Assembly: GCA_037157565.1 (NCBI GenBank)
Contig: JAZHRO010000036.1
Location: forward strand, 130,952,001 to 131,016,000
DNA: 64,000 nt
From: Thalassia testudinum
Lineage: Eukaryota; Streptophyta; Magnoliopsida; Alismatales; Hydrocharitaceae
Direction: 5' to 3'
Position numbers and translations under genes: made by a program. How positions within the stretch are numbered: the first letter of the stretch is position 1; each line of letters begins with the position of its first letter. Positions 36,112-47,324 of this stretch are shown one piece after another. A model generated the notes under the pieces. The model worked only from the letters and a program-made list of their open reading frames with translations, made no database searches and was not told the origin of the DNA.

Positions 36112-37880
36112 TGTAAAGACCCGTTCTGTCTTGAGCCATTTAAGACATTTGGACTGTCGGTCAGACGTCTGGATCCCTTCCCAGACGTCTGGAAATTGAA
36201 ATTTTTGTGCAAGCCTTCGTGTCTGCGCGCAGGTGGTGCGCAGACAGTACCCTCTTTTCTCCCCTTCTTCTCTCTTCCCTCCTCCACCGAACCCTAACGC
36301 ACTCTTTATAAACCCCTCTTCTCCTCTCTCGTTCTCCCCACTTCACCACCAGCCACCTTCTTCCCTTCCTCTCCACCCCAGTGAGAGGAGCTAGTGCGAG
36401 AGCGGCGACGAGGAGGAGCTTGAGCTCGCGAGCTCATGTTGGAGCTCACCGGAGGGCGCACGGCCGGAGCGGCGCGTGCGGGAGGAGTACATCAGGGGAG
36501 TTGTCCCCGACACTGCTGCAGCCAGAGCTGTAGGTGAGGAGGCAAGGCCGTGGCTGTGCGCGGCGAGGGCGAATAGGAGGAGGTTTTGCTTCTGGGTTTT
36601 TCCCAGAATCAAATGTCTGGAGTGACATCCAAACGACAAAGTGGACGTCTGGAGACGACTCTAGACATTTGAAGACAGATCTTCGCGAAGGTACGTTTCC
36701 TTTTGCGGATACAGCCATGCAGGCCGCTCCGCAGCTACGTTTTGTGTGGCTTATTGTGGAGGATTTGCTGTCGCGTGTAGGGATTGCTTGGGGAAGGCGC
36801 GGGACACACCCTCACACGCGTTTCAGAAGTTTGGGCAGCTTACCAGATGGCTGGAAGCACTCCCAAACGTCCAAAGAGGAGGTCAGACGTCTGGACCTAG
36901 GTCCAGACGGTCCAGAAGAGGTCTTGGACGTCTGAGGTCGACGCAGAGCCTGAGGTGCGTTTCTGGTAACTTTTAAGACATCTGGACATTGTGCCAAACG
37001 TCTGATTTGAGTCAGTAGCCCTGTTTTTGACCCGTTTAGGGTCCGTTTGAGGTCCGTTGTACGCAAACAAGATATCGGTGTTTTTCTCGTGAGTTCCTCT
37101 ACTTGTTAAAAGGCCTTTTATACTGTTCTGAATGTTCCATTGTGATTATTCCTTGTTATAGGACTTCGTTCCATTGCGTGTTCGGGGCTTGCTAAGGCAC
37201 GTGAGCTTGCCCTTTGAGCCCCCAATACTCCTGGGTTGTCTGATAAAGTGGCTTTTCCTAATTTAATTATAAACCTGAATGCATCTGTGGATTGAATAAC
37301 TAGAACTTAAGATATGGCATGAATCCTAGGACGAGAAGTTGCTTGAAATGTCTGTATGCGTGTTTGATTTGCAGCCTTGAATGAATAAATAGAAATGATA
37401 ATAACTGCCTGTTAATGAACAAGAGCTGCCTGTAAAATATGAATTACCTGTGCTAGTTAAGCAATTACATGTGACATTACCTGTTGTATACGTTAAATGA
37501 TAGAAATACGAGCTGCATGTGTATAACCTGAGAATGGAAATGTGAATGATAGAAAGACAAGCTACATGTGTATAACCTGAGAATGGAAATGTGAATGATG
37601 AAACCTGGTATGGAATGGCATTAGAAATATGAGCATGAACCCTATGGGGAATTAGGAGTAGAGCTCCAGGAAATAAATGGAATGGATCGGGAAGGTGAGT
37701 GGGGAAGTGTGCTGGCCCTTAAGTACGTGATACCAAGGAGAGTGACTATCCCCTATTTAGTGTAGAACGGAGCTAGCCACCCTTGGGTTGGGACTCGGGG
37801 TTAGGATTGGCCACTCTGCATCGACTTCGTGGCCCTTACGCACACTGTACCCGAGAGAGCTACTAGTGTAGGGAGAGAGT
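36112..37880 (+). repeat. Tekay-like LTR copy B, left part
   Basis: It starts TGTAAAGACCCG and matches the first 1.7 kb of the copy C LTR in order: AGACGTCT motifs (36,165-36,195), TTTATAAACC TATA box (about 36,305), a second motif group (36,600-37,010), then 'CCTAGGACGAGAAG' and the 'GGGAATTAGGAGTAGAGCTCC' block near 37,650. It is interrupted at 37,880 by a Copia element and resumes at 48,942. It has no partner LTR in the window, so it is a solo LTR or the remains of a larger element. Confidence 0.75.
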
Positions 37881-38140
37881 TGTTAGTTCAACTACTCATA
37901 TATAATATTTTGATGATTTTACAAAATGAAGAAAATGAAATAAAAAATAAGCGTAGCATATTGTTTCTCTCTGTAATAACATAATTGCAGGTTTCATAAA
38001 GTTTTCCAAGATGGGAGATTAAAAGCGTGAAGACAAGTAGCATAAGTATTAGGTCATAGGCTTTTTCATGTAAACTTTCAAAGGTTGTAATTTTCATTTT
38101 ATTTAAGTCTAAAAATGTTGTAAAGAGCCCTCAATCATAA

Positions 38141-38152
38141 CCTATAAATAGC
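38141..38152 (+). promoter_or_regulatory. Upstream TATA box of the Sirevirus-like LTR
   Basis: CCTATAAATAGC, about 260 bp into the LTR. The same sequence is kept at 47,585 in the 3' LTR. Confidence 0.6.
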
Positions 38153-38235
38153 TAACTTAGGATCTCTACACTTAGGATAAATTAGAAACAAAAACCTAAT
38201 ACTAAGACTCTTATCAGACATCTAGAACAATGGTC

Positions 38236-38840
38236 AGACGTCTGATTTTCAACTTCAAGACGTCTGACAAGTGTCTCAGACGTCTAACTTCCTATAATTC
38301 AGCCTTCAGCTTCTGTCTTCATGAACATCAGTCGAAGAACTCCTCTATCAGACGTCCATAATCTCATCCAAACGTCTGATACTTTACCTAGACATCCTTA
38401 GACTAACCGTTAGACTAAGCACCTATCTTCGTTCTACAAATAACGAGCAAAAATGTATTTCCAGACGTCTGGACACGCTTCTAGACATCTACCTTTGGAC
38501 AGTTGCCCATGTATTTCTGTGCATATCTCATTACGCCCATAAAATCTTTTGTCAGAAATCGTAGCAAAGTCTTTTTTGGTTTCCAGACATCTGGTGATTC
38601 CTTCAGACCTCCATAACGATGTCTGATCCTTTAAATCTAGAACCCTATTTGGATCTGATGAAAACAGGAATGAATCCACCCTTTATTAAACGTCCAATAA
38701 CCTAATTAGACGTCTTATGTGAAAATATCAGACGTCCTTCTTTAGATCCAATAGAGTCAGTTCATGATGGCCTACAGTATTAGACGACCAAAATTATAAT
38801 CAGACGTCCTATAAGACGTTGATCCTAAAATTAGACGTCT
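38236..38840. promoter_or_regulatory. GACGTC palindrome cluster, Copia 5' LTR
   Basis: About nine GACGTC cores, mostly CAGACGTCTG or AGACGTCC, plus near-matches such as AACGTCTG and GATGTCTG. GACGTC is an ACGT-core palindrome of the kind bound by plant bZIP factors (C-box). Binding here is inference. Confidence 0.65.
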
Positions 38841-38960
38841 GATATTGCTGTCAGACTCATCATTACCCTGATTTGTGGTGGATTTCATCCTAATCTCTTG
38901 GGATTTGTCTCCAACGGCTAGGAAAACTCTCCCAAGTGTTCTTGAAGGTTTCAAACTTGC

Positions 38961-38972
38961 CTATAAATAGAC
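38961..38972 (+). promoter_or_regulatory. Downstream TATA box of the Sirevirus-like LTR
   Basis: CTATAAATAGAC, about 550 bp before the LTR end, kept at 48,384 in the 3' LTR. Its distance from the LTR end fits an R-U5 start, so this may be the main promoter. Confidence 0.6.
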
Positions 38973-39512
38973 TACAACTCCTCTTAGGCAAAACACATCT
39001 CTTGAGATACAATTCCCTTAGAAAAATTACTTACTCACTACTCTAAGCTTCATCTTGCCCTTGTACTATGCCAATACTCTGATCAAAGGGCAAATCCATA
39101 CTCCTGACTCACTTCGTTCTGCAAATCCTCAGGGAGTTCTTTTCATGCTTAGTAGATAAGAAAGCAATTAAAGTATTGGAGTGCTCTATAGGTGTTGTTT
39201 TACTTCTTATTTTTGTACTTTGGGTATCCAGCCTGTCGGGTCCCTGTCTCTTCATTTTGAAGGGAGAAACCTCCGTTTAGGGATCAGAGGTGGAATTTTT
39301 AATTGAGGTACACTATCCTCGTTTAAGTAGTGCGGTTAGTGGATTAATCACCTTGTAATCGAAAATCCTAAGTCAAGGGATTGGCTTAGGTGGTGGTTTT
39401 CACCCATCTTGGGTTTTCACCTAAAAATCTGGTGCCACCTTTTGTGATTAAATTTTTTGTATTACAAGATAATATAATTTCATTATTCACCCCCCTCTAG
39501 TGTAATTTCATT

Positions 39513-39525
39513 TGGTATCAGAGCA
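39513..39525 (+). other. tRNA-iMet primer-binding site, Sirevirus-like element
   Basis: TGGTATCAGAGCA, two bases after the LTR end; an exact match to the usual iMet primer complement. Confidence 0.9.
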
Positions 39526-39565
39526 GGTTTTCCACCTATAGGAGTAACATCCGCAGAAAGATCAC

Positions 39566-40928
39566 ATGGAGGGGAAGGTCATTTCCACAGGTAGATTGGA
39601 GGGGCAATCCACCACTCGACCACCACTCTTCGAAGGAACAAACTACACTTACTGGAAGCTGAGAATGAAGATGTGGGTTCAAGCCAATGATTTCTCCATT
39701 TGGGAGAAATGCGAATCCGCATACATCATTCCCGAGAAACCAGAAATAGGATACACAGTGGAGCAAATTCATCACCTTGGACTGAATGCCAAGGCAATGA
39801 ACTCACTCTACTGCGCACTCAGCTCGGAAGAATTTAACCGCATCAACCAATGCAAAATCGCCCACGAGATTTGGAGAACCTTGGAGGTAACTCATGAAGG
39901 TACGTCTAAAGTTAAATCCGTAAAGATAAACTTGTTATCGCAGGAATTTGAAGCTTTCTCTATGAAGGAGAATGAAAGACTTGGGGACATGTACACCCGA
40001 TTCACGTTAATCGTGAATAACCTCAAGTCACTTGGAAGGACATTTATAAAGGGGGAGCTTCAAGGGAAGCTCCTTCGCTCCCTTGGATCTGAGTGGGAGA
40101 AAAAGGTAACGACAATAGAAGAAGCCAACCAAGTAGAGGATCTAAACATGCAAAATTTACTTGGGAATCTCATGGCTTATGAATAAAAAATGGAGCAAAA
40201 GAAGAAATCAATCTCATCGGAGCCAAAGAAGAAGACTTTAGCCTTCAAAGCTACTTCGGATGATAAGGTAAGTACCGATGACGAAGAATTCATTTTATTA
40301 GCTAAAAAGTTTAAAAAGTTTCTTAGAAATAGAAAAGAGATCAAGGGAAGGAAAAGAGAGGAAGAACCTCTAATTTTCTATAATTGAGAAAAAGAGAGGT
40401 CACATAAGGAAAGATTGTCCCTTACTCAAAAGGGATGATGAGAAGAAACCCAACAAGCCTTTTGACTACAAGAAGATCTCCAAGCCAAAGGGTTTCAAGA
40501 AAAAGGCATTTCAAGCAACGTGGGATAACTCCACCTCCGAAGAAGAAGAGGAGGAGGAAACAAATGAAGAAATGGCATGCTTGGGATTAATGGCAACAAA
40601 TGATGCTTCTAAGTCTGAATCTGAGGAACCTGAGGTAAACTCCTACTCTTTAGAAGAATTACAAGATGCTTTTGATTCACGATATGTAGATCTTAAGAAA
40701 ACAAAAACCCAAAGCAAGGTTTTAAAAGAAGAAAACTTAGAAAATAAGAAATTAATCAATGATCTTGAAGACAAGAATCTAATTCTTACAAAAGAAACCA
40801 CTGCCTTAAATATACAAATAAGAAATCTAACGATTGAGAAGGAATCATTAACAAATGATTTGTATATTGCAATGAGTGAACAAAAATTTCTAGATAGAGA
40901 AGAATTACTCGAAAATCCATGTACTTGA
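39566..40928 (+). pseudogene. Sirevirus-like gag with zinc knuckle and coiled coil
   Basis: Starts MEGKVISTGRL, 56 bp after the LTR end. The N-terminal 200 residues form a UBN2-type gag: PPLFEGTNYTYWKLRMKMW, CALSSEEFNRI, IWRTLEVTHEGTSKVKS and KLLRSLGSEWEKKV. TAA at 40,184-40,186 breaks the frame, which resumes with a lysine-rich stretch to 40,387. The knuckle at about 40,376-40,425 is destroyed: the first Cys is Phe, the second is TGA, and RGHIRKDCP lies in the next frame. The C-terminal part (40,430-40,928) is acidic (SEEEEEEE) then a heptad-rich coiled coil. Gag would assemble particles in the cytoplasm; this copy cannot. Confidence 0.85.
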
Positions 40929-41007
40929 AAAATCAAACTCCTTTAAAAAGGATGAAAATAGCTTACTTCGAGTAGAGATTAGGGTACTAGAAGATAAACT
41001 AGACATA

Positions 41008-42067
41008 ATGAAAATAGAGATAAATCACCTCAAAGAAAAATCAAATCAACTTCTTGAGGACCTAGCCAAATTTACAAAGGGGAAAGATAACTTGGACAAG
41101 CTCATTGCCCATCAAAAACCTTCCTCAAGTAAATTTGGACTAGGCTTTTATGAACCTAGTCAAAGTGAGCCAAAAAAGGACCCTCCTCTAAAGGAGACCA
41201 CTAACAAATACGGATCCACATTAAAATGGATACCGAAAAGACAACTCTCACTTTGTTTTGTAGGGATGAAAGGACATCATAATGTCAAAAATTGGATATA
41301 CAAAATGAAAGATGGACGACTCAAATTAGAAAGACCTATAGAAACACCAAGTCACCAACGAAGATCTTTTGTAGGAGGAAGGAGGCCTACAAGAAAGAAG
41401 ACAAAGAGACCACCGCCACCAAGGAGGCCGATGGGTGATGGACTCCGGATGCTCCAAACATATAACGGGAGACAAGCACCTATTTTTGGACCTCCAACCA
41501 ACGGATGGAGGAACGGTTACATTTGGCAACAACCACAAGGGTCATATTATTGGCTTTGGTAAAATAGGTAACCCTCTCCCTCCCATCTCAAATGTTTCTC
41601 TAGTTAAAGGACTAAAACATAATCTTTTAAGTGTTAGTCAAATTTGTGATAAGTGCTTTAAAGTAGTGTTTACTTCAAAAATGTTTAAAATTATGCGTGC
41701 ATTAACCAATGAAACCCTTCTTAGGGGAACTAGATTTAAAGACATTTATGTCGTAGAATTTGATAAAAATGGCACTTATGAATGTCTTATAGCAAATGAT
41801 GAGTTAAGTATATGGCATAGAAGACTAAGACTTGTTCATATGAAGCTGATTCAAAAAGTAGCTAAACATGAACTAGTCCGAGGTCTTCCTAAAGGAAAAT
41901 TTTTACATGAGCCCATCTGTGATTTATGTAAACTAGGTAAAATTATGAAATCTTATTTTAAAAGCAAAGAAGTTATATCCATATCAAGACCTTTAGAACT
42001 ACTTCACCTAGATCTGTTTGGACCTACAAAATATGAGAGCCTTAGTGGATGCAAATATGCCTTGTAA
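41008..42067 (+). pseudogene. Sirevirus-like protease and integrase N-terminal part
   Basis: 41,008-41,562 holds the gag-to-protease linker (coiled coil, then KFGLGFYEPSQSE and a degenerate second knuckle around FVGMKGHHNVKNW). From 41,435 the next frame has the aspartic protease motif DSGCSKHITGD, then the gag-pre-integrase domain (IWHRRLRLVHMKLI, ICDLCKLGKIMKSYFKSKE) and the start of the integrase core (LLHLDLFGPTKYESL, supplying the first catalytic Asp). The overlap of two frames at 41,435-41,562 marks one frameshift; another lies at about 42,060. Confidence 0.85.
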
Positions 42068-42835
42068 TTGTAGACAATTTTTCGAGATTTTCATTGGTCT
42101 CCTTCTTGAGATCCAATTCCGTCTTTTCTGTTTTTTGTAGGAAAGTTCAAACTGAAAAAGGCTACCAAATCACTCGTATCTGTAGTGATCATGGGGGCGA
42201 GTTTGAAAATTCCTTGTTTGATGATTCTTGTCAAGAGCATGGTATTGCTCATGAGTTTTCTTTTCCTTGAATACCTCAACAAAATGGGGTGGTTGAGAGA
42301 AAGAACCATACTCTTTAAGAGTGTGCTCGAACATTGCTCATAAACTTGGGGTTATCGAAATACATTTGGGCAAAGGTGGTTAACACGGCTTGTTATGTGT
42401 TAAATCGCACCTTAATTCGATCCGGTTGCGAAAAACTTGTTTTGAACTATACTATGAGAAAATACCCAAAATTAGTTATTTTAAAATTTTTGGATGTCGA
42501 TATTTTGTTTTAAATACCTGCTCTAATTTAGATAAATTTGATGCCAAAGGTGAAGAAGTCATCTTTATTAGTTATTCCTCACGTAATAAGGCATATCGGA
42601 TTTTTAACAAGACCACATTAATAGTGGAGGAAAACCTCCATGTTTCCTTTGATGAATCTCCTCACCCCTCCTCCATTGATCGAGTCAATATGGAAGATGA
42701 AGATGATTCTACTATTGATGTGTCTAACATTCCATACTCCAATATCCATAATCTTCCAAAAGATTGGATATATCAAAGGAATCATCCCGAAAGGCAAGTC
42801 ATTGGAAGTGTTTCCGATGGCGTTAAAACTTGATC
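42049..42835 (+). pseudogene. Sirevirus-like integrase core and C-terminal domain
   Basis: It continues with VIVDNFSRFS, the second catalytic Asp in ICSDHGGEFEN, and the third acidic residue in NGVVERKN after a TGA at 42,268-42,270 and before a TAA in 'HTL-stop-E'. The C-terminal part (42,390-42,833) has ISYFKIFGCRYFVLN, FDAKGEEVIFISYS and AYRIFNKTTLIVEE, the usual Copia integrase tail, then the linker LPKDWIYQRNHPERQVIG leading to reverse transcriptase. Integrase would insert the cDNA in the nucleus. At least three stops and two frame changes inactivate it. Confidence 0.85.
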
Positions 42836-42837
42836 TC

Positions 42838-44413
42838 ATTTTAGTTTCTCTTTTGGTCTCTCCGCCGTTGTATCTTAAGTTGAACCCAAAAGTGTCGAGG
42901 AAGCGTGCTCCGAAGAACCTTGGATGATGGCCATGCAGGAGGAACTCAACCAATTCCAAAGGAATGAAGTCTGGGATCTAGTACCAAAGCCTGAAGGGCA
43001 AACGGTAATATGTACCAAATGAGTATTCCGAAGCAAGTTGAATGAATCCAGTATAGTCATTCGGAACAAGGCTCGACAGGTTGCACAGGGGTACAACTAA
43101 GAAGAAGGAATTGATTTTGATGAGACCTACGCTCCCGTAGCTCGACTCGAATCAATTCGCATGCTTCTTGCTTATGCCGCCTTTCTTAGCTTTAAACTCG
43201 TTCAAATGGACGTTAAGAGTGCGTTTCTTAATGGATTCATTAAGGAGGAAGTTTTCGTAAAACAACCTCCTGGTTTTGAGTCTCACGATAAGCCTCATTT
43301 TGTCTATAAATTAAACAAGACACTATATGGTCTAAAGCAAGCTCCTAGAGCTTGGTATGAAAGGCTCAAAGACTACTTGTTAAATGCAAAATTCTCTATA
43401 GGGGAAGCTAATTCCACATTATTCATTAAAAGAAAAGGAAAAGATATTTTACTAGTTCAAATATATGTAGATGATATTATATTTGGTGCTACTAATGAAT
43501 CTATGTGTAGAAAGTTTTCAGAAATTATGCCAGAAGAATTCGAAATGAGTTTGATGGGTGAACTCAAGTTTTTCTTGGGTTTGCAAATCACTCAACTCGA
43601 TATTGGAACCTTTATGTGTCAATCAAAATACACAAAGGAGATGCTGAAAAAATTTGAAATGACGAAAAATAAAGGAAAGAACACTCCTATGAGCGTCACA
43701 ACTTCCCTAGACTAGGATGAATCAGGTACGCCCATAGATCAAAAGCTCTATCGTAGCATGATTGGATCTTTACTGTATTTAACTTTCAGCAGACCTGATA
43801 TTTTGTTTAGTACCTGCTTATGCGCTAGGTTTCAATCAAACCCTAATCAATCACACCTAAATGCTGTAAAACGAATATTTAGATATCTAGTTGACACATC
43901 TGATTATGGCTTATTCTACCCTAGGAGTTCACAATTCAACTTAGTTACATATAGCGATGCAGACTACGTAGGTAGCCGCACCGATAGGAAGAGTATTAGT
44001 GGGATGTGCCAATTCTTGGGCAAATCACTAGTCTCTTGGTTCTCAAAGAAACAATCTAGTGTAGCCCTATCAACTACGGAAGCTGAATACATAGCCGTTG
44101 CACTAGCATGTTCCCATGTGCTTTGGATGAAAAATACTTTGAAGGATTTTAACTTGATATTTAATAAGATAAAAATATTATGTGACAATACTAGTGCTAT
44201 CAACCTCTCGAAAAATCCCGTACATCACTCTCACACAAAACATATTGATGTTCGACATCACTTTTGAGAGATAATGTACTTAAGGGAGAAATCGAGGTTG
44301 AATTTATTTGTACTGAATTGCAATTGGCTGATATTTTCACTAAACCTTTGAATTATGATCGCTTTAATTATATACGCAAGAAACTAGGCATATGTAAGGT
44401 AAGTGATATTTGA
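42838..44413 (+). pseudogene. Sirevirus-like reverse transcriptase and RNase H
   Basis: RT begins near 42,900 (EEPWMMAMQEELNQF) with TGA at 43,019 and TAA near 43,098. A clean stretch 43,161-43,712 then carries KLVQMDVKSAFLNG, LNKTLYGLKQAPRAWYERL and the catalytic YVDDIIFG. TAG at 43,713-43,715 sits at a usual Lys position (SLD-stop-DESG), after which RNase H runs in the same frame: YSDADYVGSRTDRKS, STTEAEYIA and CDNTSAINL supply its acidic residues. A one-base shift near 44,265 moves the tail (TELQLADIFTKPL) to another frame, ending at TGA 44,411-44,413. Confidence 0.9.
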
Positions 44414-44524
44414 AGAATTTAGTGACTTAATGGAACTTCCTTTGTCAGGAGCATACATGGAGCCTTGACTTTACTAAGTTAAGAGCCTTCATTCCCAATT
44501 CAAACATCAAAATGCACATTCTGT

Positions 44525-45070
44525 TCCATATCAGACGTTTGATAAAACTATCAAACGTCTTATACTTAAAAATTTGTCGTCTAAAGATCTGGGACAGACC
44601 ACAATCTTATATCTCAGAAGAGTTGATAAAAGAGCCATTTCAAACGTCTGTCACCATTCACAGACGTCTGAAGCGACATCTAGATGTGTTGACAGACGTC
44701 TATCTATTAGTAAGAACATGTGTTCTGAGTCAGACGTCTAATGCTGTGGTTAGACGTCGTATAGGTCGTCTGAACATGAAAAACAGACGACCCTATAACT
44801 TTTGAGTAAAATCCAAGAAGGTCTGTCTGCGGAAAGTAGACGTCTAATTTTAGATTTAGACGTCTTGTATGTCGTCTGATACAAGGATCAGACGACAACC
44901 TGGAGAATAAATCATTTTCCAAGGAGGGATGCCTGCAGAAATTAGACGTCTAATTTTTACATTAGTCATCTGATATATCGTCTGATGGTTAAAACAAACG
45001 ATGCCATCAAAAGGGTTAAAATCCCAAAAGTCCAATCCCGACGTCTGACAACGTCTCTAGACGTCTAATC
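44525..45070. promoter_or_regulatory. Second GACGTC palindrome cluster, inside the Sirevirus-like element
   Basis: Between the end of pol and the third ORF. About nine GACGTC cores (for example near 44,661, 44,692, 44,731, 44,751, 44,839, 44,859, 44,942, 45,037 and 45,060) plus several GTCGTCTGA variants in 0.54 kb. The sequence is AT-rich and not coding. Confidence 0.7.
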
Positions 45071-45829
45071 TGGGAAAAATCTACAGTTCGTGTATGTTCT
45101 TTGGATGGTTTAGAATGCAAATCTCTCCAACTTCAGGGGGAGACTTGCTCCAGGACCTTGGGATATAACATCCCCTTCGCAAGGTCCCACTCCCCTCTCT
45201 CAAATCCCTACAGCTCTCCCTCTCACCCGACGGCCCACAGCTGCGGTCGGCGAACTTCCTCTCGCCGCCAGACGACCGTTGCGCCTCCTCGACGACTGGC
45301 GGAGCTGCTGCTCCCCTGCATGCGTCCTCCTGACTTCTCCACCGCGCATCTGGAGGTCTCCCCCCTCCCGTGGGTATACTCTCTCAACTTTTAGGGCATC
45401 TCCACATTTTTTTTGCCCACGATCACCTTTGCCCTAGCTGCATCTTGTTCTCCTTCTTGATCCACTCGGCCTACTTGCGTGTTTCATGGCATTGTTAGCC
45501 CTAGAACCTAAACCCTCAGTCAAACCCTCTTGGAGCAAAAAAGTTCTATGGCAAAGGTATTACCTCACGAGATTCAAGCCGACATTTTAGTGGCTTGAAT
45601 CCAAAGGTATATTGCCACAACTTCATGGCAGGTTGTATTGCCTCAAGGCATACTGCCACACGTTTTCTTATCAATGATGATTGCATATCTATTGATTGAA
45701 TCTGTGTTGTTGAAGTCTATTGGTTGAATGTTGTTTAGTTGAATATTTTTGTATGGATGTTTTTGCAGGTATTCTGTCCTCAAAACACCACCTTTTTTTT
45801 CCAAAACCTAACCACCCATTCCACCAAAT

Positions 45830-47025
45830 ATGCCACCCCATACGAAGCAAGCTGAGGGCTCTTCCACCTCCTCTTCCACCTATTTGGCATATCAGTTGCG
45901 GGGCGACATCGCTAGGCAGCGATTTCGTCGCTTCACGAATGCCAAAGTTAAATGCCCTCGTTTTATTATTTGGAATGATTTTGCTCATTTAAACCTTCGG
46001 GAACACTTCGAAATTCTCCATCTCTTATAATATTTTGACCGTCAATTCCACTCTGGCATTGGAACTCTTGGCATGTTCCCTGATCTTTGTTGTCACTTTT
46101 ATGCCAACATCGTTGAGGACTACAGCAACGATGAACTTGAACTCCATACCTGCTTATTTGGTTGCGAAATCCACATCACATCCGAAACTAATTCTGACCT
46201 TCTAGCCATCCGCAATGAGGGAAATGACATCAATGACATTCTGAGGCAATACGGCTCAGAAGTCATCAATCAAGAGTTAGTCCTCCCTGAAAAATATGTT
46301 GAAAATCTTGGCACCCAACCTTACAAAAACCTCAAAACCCTTCCACGTCTACTCTCTCACATTTTTGGGTGGGACCTCCTAAACAAATTGGGAGGTTTTG
46401 ATTACATCTCACACCAACACAAGGTGCTCCTCTTTGCGGCCATCCATCATATTCCCTTCAATATTGCCGCCTCATTGTTCGCGTTATGAATGAGGACCAT
46501 GGGGCATCACTTCCATTTACGTCTATTCCATCCTAAATTTTTTCAACCCATTGGATTTCCATAACTGACTAGGCTGTTGACAAGAACGTTGAGCCTTACA
46601 ACTGGGCCACAACCGCCAGGATGCATATACTTAGGGAGCATCTTGAGACCACCGACGAGCTCAATGAAGAAGAGCCCCTTCCACCCTTTCCTGATTTCCA
46701 CGAAGTACGACCCCTTCAAATAGAAGCTCCCCGCTCGAGCTTTGAAGAAGCATGGGATCCGGCCACAGATTCCCTCTCCTCCGGCCCCTCCTGCTGTGTC
46801 GAACCGGCGAGATGTACACCTACATGGGAAGCATGCGCCGTGACATCGACGAACTTAGATCAGACGTTCAAAATTTGCAGATGGGACACGGACCTACTCA
46901 TCACCGCCGCCGCCAAGATCAAGAAGAATAGTCTAGTTCTATTTTTCTTCCTTTTTTTTCTTTCTTCCAAGTTTGTATTTAGGGGCTTTGACCCCATACT
47001 TAATATTTTTGGGAACAATAGCTAG
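45830..47025 (+). pseudogene. Third ORF of the Sirevirus-like element (plant transposon-associated protein)
   Basis: Downstream of pol, starting MPPHTKQAEGSS at 45,830. TAA at 46,028-46,030 interrupts it; the same frame continues to 46,489 with FPDLCCHFYANIVEDY, a 'GCEIHITSETNSDLLAI' segment and FDYISHQHKVLLFAAIHHIPFN. This order resembles the 'putative plant transposon protein' domain commonly found in such elements. A frame change follows, and 46,621-47,025 holds a proline/acidic tail and a hydrophobic run (VLFFFLFFLSSKFVF). Sireviruses often carry an extra ORF here, sometimes called envelope-like; I see no fusion peptide or convincing signal peptide. The function is unknown and the copy is broken. 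Confidence 0.6.
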
Positions 47026-47170
47026 TCCGTGCTTAAATGTTTATATTCCTAGTCAATTTTCTTTAATGCTTTGTCATCTTTTAAGCATGCAATTTTATTA
47101 ATGCACTCTAGATGTCACTCTTGTAGTTTGGGTTTCAACTCCCTTTCAATACCGTTCATGATGATATTCA

Positions 47171-47324
47171 AAAAGGGGGAGAAGAACGTAGGTAAGAACC
47201 AAGGGAATAACATAAAAACAAAAAAAAAACTTCTCAAATAAATATAGACTACTAAGTACAACTTTAAGGGGGAGAAGATATGAACCTACAGCTATATTTT
47301 GAAAATCATCAAAAAGGGGGAGAT
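47171..47324 (+). other. Repeated polypurine tracts before the 3' LTR
   Basis: Three AAGGGGGAGA-type tracts, at about 47,171-47,185, 47,266-47,278 and 47,311-47,324. The last abuts the LTR start and is the primer for plus-strand DNA; extra copies upstream are typical of Sireviruses. Confidence 0.85.

Larger units (their letters stand above)
37881..39510 (+). repeat. Sirevirus-like 5' LTR
   Basis: It starts TGTTAGTTCAAC and ends ...GTGTAATTTCA. It contains two TATA boxes (CCTATAAATAGC at 38,141 and CTATAAATAGAC at 38,961) with a cluster of about nine GACGTC palindromes between them (38,236-38,840). It differs from the 3' LTR by scattered substitutions, mostly transitions, and one 20-bp length difference inside the motif cluster. 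Confidence 0.88.

Noticed and set aside
38236..38840. GACGTC repeats considered as a CRISPR-like array
   Set aside because: Repeats are only 8-10 bp, unevenly spaced and palindromic, within LTRs of a eukaryotic genome.
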